Positions 42,062-50,933 of a DNA stretch of 64,000 nt are shown piece after piece. The position numbers and the translations under genes are program-made. The stretch covers positions 56,001 through 120,000 of the forward strand of contig CACLSR010000003.1 of NCBI GenBank assembly GCA_902609685.1, read 5' to 3'. The notes below the pieces were generated by a model. It worked only from the letters and a program-made list of their open reading frames with translations. It had not been told where the DNA came from and searched no databases. This DNA comes from an uncultured Pelagibacteraceae bacterium. GTDB taxonomy: Bacteria; Pseudomonadota; Alphaproteobacteria; Pelagibacterales; Pelagibacteraceae. Every line of letters starts with the position of its first letter. The first letter of the stretch is position 1.

Positions 42062-43213
42062 TTATTTAATTATCTTTTTTATATGATGCACAATGTGTTC
42101 CTGTTCTTTATCCTTTAAATCATAAAAAATTGGAATAGATAAAGCTTTGTTATAAAAATTTTCAGTATTATTTAATTTATTATTCAATTTTTTTTTTTTA
42201 TAAAATGGATGTTGTGTAATAGGAATATAGTGGACTTGAGTATTTATACCTGCCTTTCGCAATTTTTTCATTACATCAGACCTAGAAATATTTATTTTTT
42301 TAAAATCAATGAGCAAAATATATAAATGATTGCTACTATTTTCCCTTTTATTTATTTGTAGCGGAGTTGCATTTGTTAAATCTGAAAATTTATTATCGTA
42401 AAATTTAGCAATTTTTTTTCTTTTAACTAAAAATTTATTAATTTTTTTTAATTGAGAAATCCCAAGGGCACACTGAATATCAGTTGACCTGTAATGATAT
42501 CCAAGCTCTTGCATCTCATAGTACCAAGGCTGATTTTTTTGGCTTTTTATAAAAAAATTTTTTTCAATTTTTTCTATTCCATGGCTTCTCAATTTAATCA
42601 ACCTATCATAAATTTTTTTATTATTTGTTGTTATGCAACCTCCCTCACCTGTCGCTATAGATTTGACAGGGTGGAAAGAAAAAACCGTCATATCTGAATA
42701 TTTACATGATCCTACTCTATTTTTTTTGTCGTACTTTGCACCAAAAGAGTGAGCCGCATCTTCATAAATAGTAATATTTTTTTTCTTTGCTAACCTACGT
42801 ATTGAGATCATATCACAAGGAAGACCTCCAAAATGAACAGGTGAAATAGAATTAATTTTAAACTTATTTAAAATCGTTCTTACGCTTTCAATTGAAATAT
42901 TTCCAGTCTCTTCTTCAATATCAGCAAAAGCTACATCCCCTCCAGTGAACAATGAAGAGTTTGCGGTAGAAACAAAAGAAATTGGTGAAGTAAGTAATTT
43001 TTTTCCTTTTGTATTTTCAGAAATAATTGAGGCTAAATGCAGACCTGCCGTACAACTTGACACTACAACTGCATATTTGGAACCAACAAACTTTGATATT
43101 AAACCTTCAAATTTTTTAATTAATGGGCCTTGAGTAAGAAAATTACTTTTTAAAACTTTATTGACTGCTAAAAGATCATCTTTATCAATATGATGTCTTC
43201 CGTAAGGTATCAT
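42062..43213 (-). CDS. pseC: PseC-like UDP-4-amino-sugar aminotransferase (DegT/DnrJ/EryC1)
   Basis: IPYGRHHIDKDDLLAVNKVLKSNFLTQGPLIKKFE, YEDAAHSFGAKY, TVFSFHPVKSIATGEGGCITTN. Confidence 0.92.
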   Translation of the reverse strand: MIPYGRHHIDKDDLLAVNKVLKSNFLTQGPLIKKFEGLISKFVGSKYAVVVSSCTAGLHLASIISENTKGKKLLTSPISFVSTANSSLFTGGDVAFADIEEETGNISIESVRTILNKFKINSISPVHFGGLPCDMISIRRLAKKKNITIYEDAAHSFGAKYDKKNRVGSCKYSDMTVFSFHPVKSIATGEGGCITTNNKKIYDRLIKLRSHGIEKIEKNFFIKSQKNQPWYYEMQELGYHYRSTDIQCALGISQLKKINKFLVKRKKIAKFYDNKFSDLTNATPLQINKRENSSNHLYILLIDFKKINISRSDVMKKLRKAGINTQVHYIPITQHPFYKKKKLNNKLNNTENFYNKALSIPIFYDLKDKEQEHIVHHIKKIIK

Positions 43214-43219
43214 ATAAAT

Positions 43220-44218
43220 TTAAAAACCCTCTTTTTTGTTAATTTTTTTTATTTTGTCTATGTTTAAGAAAGATGGATTTTTATCCGATGTATATTCAAA
43301 ATTTTCTTTAACTTTTTTACCCTTTTCGCCAAGATTGTTTTTTGAATAATTAACTTTCTTTTCAAACTTAATACTTGGAGATATTATATAATAATTTTTA
43401 TAATCGAGCGTTAAATGTGACTCGTTAGCTGATATCATTTTTTCATGTAGTTTTTCACCTGATCTAATTCCAACTATTTTGTTAATTTTTTTTTTATCCA
43501 TAGCTTTTGCTAGATCAACTATCTTAATAGATGGAATTTTTGGAATAAAAATTTCGCCTCCAACCATTCTTGGAAAACAAGAGAATACAAAATTTACCGC
43601 TTCATCAAGCGTAATCCAGAATCTCGTCATTCTATTATCAGTAATTGGAAAATATTTTGAGCCACTTTTTTTTAATTGATCAAATATTTGAACAACTGAC
43701 CCTCTTGATCCCACAACGTTTCCATATCTAACAATTGAGAATCTTATTTTCTTTTTTCCAACAATATTATTTGCAGAGCTAAAAATTTTATCCGAGGTTA
43801 GTTTGGTTGCTCCATAAAGATTAACCGGATCAGATGCTTTATCAGTTGATAGTGCTATAGTTTTTTTAACGTTATTTCTTAACGCAGCTTTGACTACGTT
43901 TTCTGCCCCATTGACATTAGTTTTAATACACTCCATTGGATTATATTCTGCTGCATCTACTTGTTTTAAAGCAGCTGCATGCACAACATAATCCACTCCT
44001 TCCATTGCTAATTCGAGCCTGTTACAATCTCTCACATCGCCAATGAAAAATCTAATACTTGGATGACGTATTTTTTTTGCCATTAGGGATTGTTTTAGTT
44101 CATCCCTTGAATATATGATTAATCTTTTTGGATTGTACTTCTTTAATATTTTTTCAACAAATAGCGAACCGAATGATCCTGTGCCACCTGTTATTAAAAT
44201 ATTTTTATTATTAAACAT
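43220..44218 (-). CDS. pseB: UDP-GlcNAc 4,6-dehydratase (inverting), PseB
   Basis: ILITGGTGSFGSLFVEKIL, IYSRDELKQSLMAKK, FFIGDVRDCNRLELAMEGVDYVVHAAALKQVDAAEYNPMECIKTNVNGAENV. Confidence 0.96.
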   Translation of the reverse strand: MFNNKNILITGGTGSFGSLFVEKILKKYNPKRLIIYSRDELKQSLMAKKIRHPSIRFFIGDVRDCNRLELAMEGVDYVVHAAALKQVDAAEYNPMECIKTNVNGAENVVKAALRNNVKKTIALSTDKASDPVNLYGATKLTSDKIFSSANNIVGKKKIRFSIVRYGNVVGSRGSVVQIFDQLKKSGSKYFPITDNRMTRFWITLDEAVNFVFSCFPRMVGGEIFIPKIPSIKIVDLAKAMDKKKINKIVGIRSGEKLHEKMISANESHLTLDYKNYYIISPSIKFEKKVNYSKNNLGEKGKKVKENFEYTSDKNPSFLNIDKIKKINKKEGF

Positions 44219-44223
44219 TAATT

Positions 44224-44523
44224 TTATTTTATGTTTCTTTTTAATTCCTCATATTCTTTCATTTTTCTTTTCATAAAATTTAATGTAAGTTTAGTTTTCT
44301 CTTTAATTCCTGATGGGGTGAGAATATAGAAATAATTAGATTTATTCGGGTTTTTTTGGAAATTATTAATCTTCACCAAACCTTTATCTTTTAATGCTTT
44401 TAAACAGTAGTTTAGTTTACCTAAGCTAAAACCTAATTCACCTGCAAGTTTTCTCTGGGAATATTTAGGATTTTTATCAATCTTAATGAGTAAATCTAAA
44501 AAATCTTGGTCATCTTTTTTCAT
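44224..44523 (-). CDS. MarR-family EPS-associated transcriptional regulator (winged HTH)
   Basis: 99 aa; NPKYSQRKLAGELGFSLGKLNYCLKALKDKGLVKINNF..YFYILTPSGIKEKTKLTLNFMKRKMKEYEELKRNI. Confidence 0.92.
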   Translation of the reverse strand: MKKDDQDFLDLLIKIDKNPKYSQRKLAGELGFSLGKLNYCLKALKDKGLVKINNFQKNPNKSNYFYILTPSGIKEKTKLTLNFMKRKMKEYEELKRNIK

Positions 44524-44536
44524 AATTAAATTTATC

Positions 44537-44551
44537 GTTCAAAATTTGAAC
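44537..44551. promoter_or_regulatory. Palindromic operator candidate GTTCAAAATTTGAAC inside the regulator's own promoter
   Basis: On the minus strand: TTGACT(-35)-GTTCAAATTTTGAACGA(17)-TAAATT(-10)-TAATT-ATG. Confidence 0.85.
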
Positions 44552-44581
44552 AGTCAAGTATTATTGCTTTTTTTTGAAAAT

Positions 44582-44818
44582 TTAAAAATCTACTTTATAT
44601 TTCTTTAATATATCCATTCCTTTTTTGAAGGAACTAAAATCAATAATATCGTCTGTCTCTAAGGTAATTTTAAAACTTTCCTCTAATCCAGACATCAATG
44701 TCATATGTCCAATCGAATCCCACTCTGGTATATCATTATATTTTAATTCTTCACTAAAATCATCTTTGAGAGCAAGGGAATTTACAAATACTTCTTTATA
44801 TCTTTCTTTGTTATTCAT
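44582..44818 (-). CDS. Acyl carrier protein
   Basis: DDFSEELKYNDIPEWDSIGHMTLMSGLEESFKITLETDDIIDFSSF; phosphopantetheine-site DSIGH. Confidence 0.9.
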   Translation of the reverse strand: MNNKERYKEVFVNSLALKDDFSEELKYNDIPEWDSIGHMTLMSGLEESFKITLETDDIIDFSSFKKGMDILKKYKVDF

Positions 44819-44830
44819 ATTGATAAAAAA

Positions 44831-45616
44831 TTAATCTGTAATTTTATTATAATCGATACCAGTAAAAGGAATTTTCAAAGGAGCCTTGGGATCTCTAAGA
44901 AATGGTATCTTTTGAAGTGGATTAAATCTTTCACAAACAGTAATTCTTACTGAATCTTTAGTCTTATTAGGATAACCACAATGTAAACATGATGAGATCA
45001 TTAAAACTGCTGAGCCAGCATTGACTTCGAGTTCTTTACGTTTAAACTTCGATGATATTTCTTTACTTACATGCGTATATTGTTTTGTCCATCCTTTGTT
45101 GCCATCAGGATGATCAAGAGTATGATCAAAATATCCATGCTTATGCGAATTTTCATAAACAGCTAAACCACCATTATTTTTATTTGTGTCATATAAAGGA
45201 GCCCAAAATAGCAAGCTATCAACAGATAATTGAGATGTTTCTTGATGAGGTTCAAGTAAGTGAATGTTCTCGTCATCGTATACACCAATACATGGTCTAC
45301 CCGAATATATTACTTTTGAGTTAAAATATTGTTTTACAATACTCACTAGAGAGGGTGAATGTAATTTTTGCAATAAATTTATATCTCTACCAGCAATATC
45401 ATACCAATTTCCTTTTAACTTTCGATCGAAGTTTCTAACTTGATAATATTTTTTTTGTAAGTCAGTTTCGCCATTAGGTTGGATATAGTTAAGTGCATCT
45501 AGTAGAGAGTCTCTCATTTTTTTTAGATCATCTTGGTTAAAACAATTTTCCAAGATACAAAAACCCTTCTCTTTTATTTCATTAATAATTTCAGTGTTTG
45601 TTTTTTTTAATTTCAT
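44831..45616 (-). CDS. Phytanoyl-CoA dioxygenase (PhyH)-family Fe/2OG oxygenase
   Basis: GFCILENCFNQDDLKKMRDSL, LLEPHQETSQLSVDSLLFWAPL, VNAGSAVLMISSCLHCG. The ORF-track start (TTG 45655) overlaps the palindrome; ATG 45616 preferred. Confidence 0.88.
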   Translation of the reverse strand: MKLKKTNTEIINEIKEKGFCILENCFNQDDLKKMRDSLLDALNYIQPNGETDLQKKYYQVRNFDRKLKGNWYDIAGRDINLLQKLHSPSLVSIVKQYFNSKVIYSGRPCIGVYDDENIHLLEPHQETSQLSVDSLLFWAPLYDTNKNNGGLAVYENSHKHGYFDHTLDHPDGNKGWTKQYTHVSKEISSKFKRKELEVNAGSAVLMISSCLHCGYPNKTKDSVRITVCERFNPLQKIPFLRDPKAPLKIPFTGIDYNKITD

Positions 45617-45648
45617 AAACTTAAGAACTATAATATATTTTTCAAAAA

Positions 45649-45665
45649 TGTTCAATAGTTGAACA
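45649..45665. promoter_or_regulatory. Palindromic operator candidate TGTTCAATAGTTGAACA
   Basis: On the minus strand TTGAAC-17 nt-TATAGT, upstream of ATG 45616. Confidence 0.83.
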
Positions 45666-45674
45666 CATTAAATC

Positions 45675-46637
45675 TTATTGCATTTCTAACATGACTTTTT
45701 TTGCTATTGATTCACCAGTTAGATCATGTTTATTAAGTAAATACTCATATTCTCCCCCTTTATCATAAATATCTTTAACACCAATAAAAATTTGTTTTGG
45801 TTTTTTTTGTTTTGTAGTTAAAAATTCTGAAACTGCACTGCCTAAACCACCCATTACATTATGTTCCTCAACAGTTGCTAATAACTCACTCTCTAAAGAG
45901 TTTTCTATTATTTCTTTATCCAGAGGCTTTATTGTATGCATATTTACAACTTTAGTTGAAATCTTATTTTGTTCTAATATTAAAGCTGCCTGTAATGATT
46001 GGAAAACCATAGATCCAGAGGCAAACAAGGTAACATCTTTTCCATTTTTAATTGTTATAGATTTCCCAATTTCAAAATTATAATCAGTTTTATTTACTAT
46101 AGGATTGTTGGATTTTCCAGTTAATCGAATATATGTTGGTCCCGGATGCTTTAATGCTTTTTCAAGAGACTTATATGTTTCTAAAGAATCAGATGGAGAA
46201 ATAATCGTTATTCCTGGAATAGACCTGAGGATCCCAACATCCTCTATACAGCAATGAGTATATCCTAATGTACCTAATACTAATCCGCTTGCTATTCCAA
46301 CCATGCAAATTTTTTGTTTCATATAGCCTAAATTAACTTTTATTTGTTCACAACATCTCATGGTCTGGAATGGTGCAAATGTTGTAGTCAAAACTTTATA
46401 ATTCTCACTTGCAAGGCCAGTGGCGACACCAATCATATTTTGTTCAGCAATACCAAGATCAAAATACTTATCTGGAAAAGTTTTTCTAAACCTATCTAAA
46501 CCAGCTGATGTTGAAACATCACAAGTTAAAACAACCAGATCTTTGTCATTTTTTGCTATTTCAAGCGCAGAAAGACCTAATGTAGCCCTAGGTCCAATGG
46601 TAGAGAACATCTTTATGCTTTTATCGTTAATATCCAT
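45675..46637 (-). CDS. Split transketolase, C-terminal (pyrimidine-binding) subunit
   Basis: DVSTSAGLDRFRKTFPDKYFDLGIAEQNMIGVATGLA, YTHCCIEDVGILRSIPGITIISPSD. Confidence 0.93.
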   Translation of the reverse strand: MDINDKSIKMFSTIGPRATLGLSALEIAKNDKDLVVLTCDVSTSAGLDRFRKTFPDKYFDLGIAEQNMIGVATGLASENYKVLTTTFAPFQTMRCCEQIKVNLGYMKQKICMVGIASGLVLGTLGYTHCCIEDVGILRSIPGITIISPSDSLETYKSLEKALKHPGPTYIRLTGKSNNPIVNKTDYNFEIGKSITIKNGKDVTLFASGSMVFQSLQAALILEQNKISTKVVNMHTIKPLDKEIIENSLESELLATVEEHNVMGGLGSAVSEFLTTKQKKPKQIFIGVKDIYDKGGEYEYLLNKHDLTGESIAKKVMLEMQ

Positions 46638-46641
46638 TATT

Positions 46642-47484
46642 TTAAAGTTTAAAATTTTTCTCTAATTCCTCTTTAGCCTGATCATAAAATTTTTTAGTCA
46701 TAACAGCATGGTGCCATGAATTATTATTCTCTGAAAACGAAAATCCTTTGCCCTTAATTGTATTTGCAATAATTGCCCTAGGTTTTTTCTCCTTATCTTT
46801 TGCTAGAAAGTATTTTAACTTCTCAATATCATGACCATCAATCTCAATTGTCTCCCAACCAAAGCTGATCCATTTTTCTCTTAAATTATCAAGTTTCATA
46901 ATTTCATCATTAGATCCTGTTTGCTGAAATTTATTATGGTCAACTAACACAGTTAAATTTTCTAAATTAAAGTTAGATGCCGACATAGCTCCCTCCCATA
47001 TTGAACCTTCGTTACATTCTCCATCACCTAAAACAACATAAACTTGATTTTTCATATTTTTTTTTTTTAATCCTAAACAAACGCCAATACCAAGTGAAAG
47101 ACCCATGCCCAAAGATCCATTAGAAAATTCAATACCTAAATTTCTATTAATTACAGGATGACCAAGTAAATTTGACTCATTTTTTTCAAAAGTTTTTAAT
47201 TCATCATTAGAAATATATCCAATTTCACTCAATGCAGCATAATATGCTAAACAAGCATGACCTTTGCTTAAAATAAATCTATCTCTATCCTCCCACAAAG
47301 GATTTTCTTTATTAATTCTCATTATATCAGAAAATAAAACTGAAACAATTTCTACAATTGATAAAGCTCCGCCAAAATGTGAGCTATCAGCTCCAGCAAT
47401 CAAAGACATATCTAAAATTTTTTTTCTGATATTTAAAGCAAAAATTTTTATTTTATTTATTGATTCCTGTGAAGAACTCTTCAT
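46642..47484 (-). CDS. Split transketolase, N-terminal (ThDP-binding) subunit
   Basis: SHFGGALSIVEIVSVLF, RFILSKGHACLAYYAALSEIG, VVLGDGECNEGSIWEGAMSASNFNLENLTVLVDHN. Confidence 0.93.
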   Translation of the reverse strand: MKSSSQESINKIKIFALNIRKKILDMSLIAGADSSHFGGALSIVEIVSVLFSDIMRINKENPLWEDRDRFILSKGHACLAYYAALSEIGYISNDELKTFEKNESNLLGHPVINRNLGIEFSNGSLGMGLSLGIGVCLGLKKKNMKNQVYVVLGDGECNEGSIWEGAMSASNFNLENLTVLVDHNKFQQTGSNDEIMKLDNLREKWISFGWETIEIDGHDIEKLKYFLAKDKEKKPRAIIANTIKGKGFSFSENNNSWHHAVMTKKFYDQAKEELEKNFKL

Positions 47485-48224
47485 TGCATTCCACCATCTA
47501 CTCTGATTGTTTGTCCTGTTATAAAGGAGGATAAATCAGATGATAAAAATAAAACAGAGTTAGCTATATCTTTTGGTTTGCCTATTCTTTTAAGTGAAGA
47601 TCTCTCGATAATCTCGTTCATAAGTTCTTTTTTAGTATTTTGTATTGCCATATCTGTCTCAGTTAAACCTGGGGCTATGCTATTAACTCTAATATTATGT
47701 CTCCCAAGCTCAGAAGATAAAGATTTAGTTAATGATACCAAAGATAGTTTTGATGCTGAATAAGCACTTCTTCCAACATTACTATCAAATGCTGAGGTAG
47801 ACGAAATATTAATTATACTTCCATTTTTATGAGGTAGCATTGATTTTAAAATAATTTGAGTTAATTGGACTACGGAAAAAAAGTTTGTTTCATATATCTC
47901 TTTAAAATTTTTTAAAGTTGTCATTTGAAATAACGCAGTATGAATAGTACCTGCATTATTAATCAAAACATCTATCTTATTGTATTTTTTTACAATCCCT
48001 AGTGCTTTTTCTTTTACTTGATCTAAATTTGCCAAATCAAAGAAAATTGGTTCAATATTAACATTATTTTTTTTTTTAAGTTCCTCAATAAAAGTTATGT
48101 GTTTTTCATCTTCATTTCTTGAACAAGCAATTATATCAGCATTATTTTCAGCAAGTAATTTTAAAATTTCTTTTCCAATACCCCTGCTAGAACCTGTAAG
48201 AACAGCTATTTTCTTTTTTAACAT
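47481..48224 (-). CDS. Short-chain dehydrogenase/reductase (FabG-like)
   Basis: AVLTGSSRGIGKEILKLLAE, INNAGTIH, YSASKLSLVSLTKSLSSEL, ITGQTIRVDGGMQ. Confidence 0.94.
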   Translation of the reverse strand: MLKKKIAVLTGSSRGIGKEILKLLAENNADIIACSRNEDEKHITFIEELKKKNNVNIEPIFFDLANLDQVKEKALGIVKKYNKIDVLINNAGTIHTALFQMTTLKNFKEIYETNFFSVVQLTQIILKSMLPHKNGSIINISSTSAFDSNVGRSAYSASKLSLVSLTKSLSSELGRHNIRVNSIAPGLTETDMAIQNTKKELMNEIIERSSLKRIGKPKDIANSVLFLSSDLSSFITGQTIRVDGGMQ

Positions 48225-48225
48225 T

Positions 48226-49287
48226 TTACTCTATGTAATCTTCTTTACTAAAAATATCCTCGGCAAGAGCAGGTTTAAATATTGTTTGTCCACTTTTAGT
48301 CATAAACTTTCTAATGAACTCTTTATCTTCTCCAGCTAAACATAAATCGCTGTGGTTTCTGAAATATTTAATTCTAAACCCGTGTTCAATAATTTCTTTT
48401 AACGATTTTTCAAAAATATTACCAATTTTGATATGTACATATGGGCAAACCAAAACATCTCCAATTGGTGTTACGTAAACTCTATTAACTGTGGTACAGC
48501 CAAGAATTTTTTCGTGATTCTTATCAAAAGGATTCCAAACATTTCTAACTAAATTTTTATATTCTTTTCTAATTTTCCTTAAATATTCTCTATCCTTATC
48601 ATCACAAATAATGCCTTCAGCGTTTTGCCACATACCAGAAGGCACAGCTACATTAAGAAGTGTCTTGTACCTTTTTTGTTTTGAGTAATCTAGTAGCTGC
48701 TTAAAATGCTCAGTGTTGGCGTTATAGTGTCCCACTGTAATATTTAAGTAAGGATCCATTCCCGCATTTTTAACATGCTCTAAAGCTGCTATTGCTCTTT
48801 TCCAAGATTCTTTTCTTCCTCTAATTTCATCATGAATTTTTTCATCCATACTATCTATACTGACTGATACTCTGCTCACTTTGTATTCAGCTAATCGTTT
48901 TGCCATTGACTCATCTAAATAGAAACCATTGGTGGTTAAGTACATATAAAATCTCTCAGGTTTAATTGCTTCTAAAACTTGAAATAATTTTTTTGGTTGA
49001 AGTAAAAGCTCTCCACCCTGAAGATCAAACTCAAAATATCCTAACTCATCAGCCTCATCAGCTAATTTTTTTATTGCGCCTATATCAAGATATTCTTTAA
49101 CGTGATCTCCTTTTGGAGAATTTGTAAAACAATATTTACATCTTAAATTGCAAGCATTATTGAAATTTAAATCTATACCTCTAGTTTTTGTACCAACCTT
49201 ACCGTCATTTTTATTAACATAATCATAAAAATCTTTCAATTTTTTAACTAATCTAGGCTTATTTAAAAGTGATGAAGCTATAGGCAT
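48226..49287 (-). CDS. Radical SAM/SPASM protein
   Basis: GIDLNFNNACNLRCKYCFTNSPKGDH, LQGGELLLQP, VSVSIDSMDEKIHDEIRG, PIGDVLVCPYVHIKIGNIFEKSL. Confidence 0.93.
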   Translation of the reverse strand: MPIASSLLNKPRLVKKLKDFYDYVNKNDGKVGTKTRGIDLNFNNACNLRCKYCFTNSPKGDHVKEYLDIGAIKKLADEADELGYFEFDLQGGELLLQPKKLFQVLEAIKPERFYMYLTTNGFYLDESMAKRLAEYKVSRVSVSIDSMDEKIHDEIRGRKESWKRAIAALEHVKNAGMDPYLNITVGHYNANTEHFKQLLDYSKQKRYKTLLNVAVPSGMWQNAEGIICDDKDREYLRKIRKEYKNLVRNVWNPFDKNHEKILGCTTVNRVYVTPIGDVLVCPYVHIKIGNIFEKSLKEIIEHGFRIKYFRNHSDLCLAGEDKEFIRKFMTKSGQTIFKPALAEDIFSKEDYIE

Positions 49288-49296
49288 AAAAATAAA

Positions 49297-49755
49297 TTAC
49301 TTTAAACTATACTTTCTTATTTCACCTGGCAATACTAAATTAAATTCAGCTTTGCAAACCAATTCATTTTTTACAAACCCTTCTCCTTGACAAATAGCTA
49401 AACCTCTTTTAAATGATTTTATTTCTGTAACCATTTCAAGTTTAGTGTCCGGTAAAATTTTTTTTAAAAACTTTAAATTATTAGCTGAGGTCAAATAAAC
49501 AATTTTTCCCTTATTATCTGGTAATGTTAAAATTGCAAGAGCACACATTTGAACTAAAGATTCTATCTGAAGCATACCTGGCATGTTCGGGTCATCAGGC
49601 CAATGAACTTTAAAAAACCACTCATCTTTTTTTAAAATTTTAAAACCTTTGGCACTTTTTCCTGGAATAACCTCGGAAGCCTCATCAATGAGTAAATATG
49701 GTTCTCTATTTTGCTGATATTCATATATCAATTTTTTGTTCAACTTCAACTTCAT
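49297..49755 (-). CDS. FabZ/FabA-like hotdog-fold 3-hydroxyacyl-ACP dehydratase
   Basis: PYLLIDEASEVIPGKSAKGFKILKKDEWFFKVHWPDDPNMPGMLQIESLVQMCALAIL. Confidence 0.82.
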   Translation of the reverse strand: MKLKLNKKLIYEYQQNREPYLLIDEASEVIPGKSAKGFKILKKDEWFFKVHWPDDPNMPGMLQIESLVQMCALAILTLPDNKGKIVYLTSANNLKFLKKILPDTKLEMVTEIKSFKRGLAICQGEGFVKNELVCKAEFNLVLPGEIRKYSLK

Positions 49756-50933
49756 CGTATATCGATTATTCGAGTTAATGTTTTATTTAGGTCATACCCA
49801 TCCCAAACTAAATCAAGATTTAATGCTTGACCTATTGGAACGACCCTATCTATTCCTTCTAATAAGTTGTTATTAAAAAATTTTTGAAAAAATTTTTTTT
49901 GAAAACCATAATATGTTAGAGTTTGAACTTTCTTATTTATAACTTTGTTTAAAAACTTAAGATTTTTTGAGTTTATCTGATAAAAAAAACCATAATTCCC
50001 TCTTAAAAGATCTATGTCTTTTTTTATATCTCTAAGATTTAATGTATAAACATTATTTTTGTATTTTTTAAAAGATCCTAACTTATTTGAAAAAGCCTCT
50101 TTGCAAAATTTTGTATATTTATCCATACTCATATCATCTGTTAGATCATATTTTTTGTCGACAACATTGCTTAAATTTAACCAAAATTTATCTTTAACTA
50201 TTTGATTGTTCTCACCAAACCAAATAATTAGATGTGGCGATGAGCAAGCATTTTGGTCTACTAAATAGGTATCATTATAAAATTTTTCTGCGAGTCGTCT
50301 TGCTTCAAAGGATTTTAAAGAAATTAGTTTTTGTGTATTAATAATACTAAGAGAGTATCTATCAGCAAATGATAAATCAAAAGCTCTAGGATTAATTTCA
50401 AAACTTCGAATTTTTTTTATTGTATTATCTCCACCCCATATAATTCGTACGTCACAATTTAGAGATGCAATTTTCGTAAATTCATCGTTATCTTGATATC
50501 TAACTATTTGAATCATTTTTTTAATATTGTTAAATCCTTTTTTTAAAACTTTATTTATAGCATCACAAATAATCTTTATTTGTACGAAGTTTTGAGATGG
50601 AACTTTGATGATATTAGAGTTACCTGTAAGAAGACCAAATATTAGAGAATATGCAAAATTTATTGGAACATTAGAGGGTGTGATATGAAAGACCAAACCT
50701 AAACCTGATCTCAAATCAATATTATTTTTAAAGAAATTTTTTTTAAATTTTTCTATATTTTTTGCTCTGCAAAAAAAGGACAGAGTTTTTATATCTGGAT
50801 ATAAATTTAAATTTTTTACTTTATTAAGCTCACTTGAAAACGTTTCTAGAAAACTACATATTTCTTTATCATAAGGTTTCAAAAGTTTTTTTTTGAAAGT
50901 TTTTTTACCTACTAAAAAATTAATATTATTCAT
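49752..50933 (-). CDS. LuxC-like acyl-CoA/acyl-protein reductase
   Basis: RSGLGLVFHITPSNVPINFAYSLIFGLLTGNSNIIKVPSQNF, RIIWGGDNTIKKIRSFEINPRAFDLSFADRYS, VDQNACSSPHLIIW. Confidence 0.88.
   Translation of the reverse strand: MNNINFLVGKKTFKKKLLKPYDKEICSFLETFSSELNKVKNLNLYPDIKTLSFFCRAKNIEKFKKNFFKNNIDLRSGLGLVFHITPSNVPINFAYSLIFGLLTGNSNIIKVPSQNFVQIKIICDAINKVLKKGFNNIKKMIQIVRYQDNDEFTKIASLNCDVRIIWGGDNTIKKIRSFEINPRAFDLSFADRYSLSIINTQKLISLKSFEARRLAEKFYNDTYLVDQNACSSPHLIIWFGENNQIVKDKFWLNLSNVVDKKYDLTDDMSMDKYTKFCKEAFSNKLGSFKKYKNNVYTLNLRDIKKDIDLLRGNYGFFYQINSKNLKFLNKVINKKVQTLTYYGFQKKFFQKFFNNNLLEGIDRVVPIGQALNLDLVWDGYDLNKTLTRIIDIR

Noticed and set aside
42494-43133. Plus-strand ORFs over pseC, and similar antisense ORFs at 43479, 45052, 46420, 47264, 47578, 48097, 56491 and 59472
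   Set aside because: Antisense shadows of confident coding regions.
45617-45655. Longer PhyH start (TTG 45655) from the ORF track
   Set aside because: Would place the palindrome and promoter boxes at the coding start; internal ATG 45616 gives a normal N-terminus.
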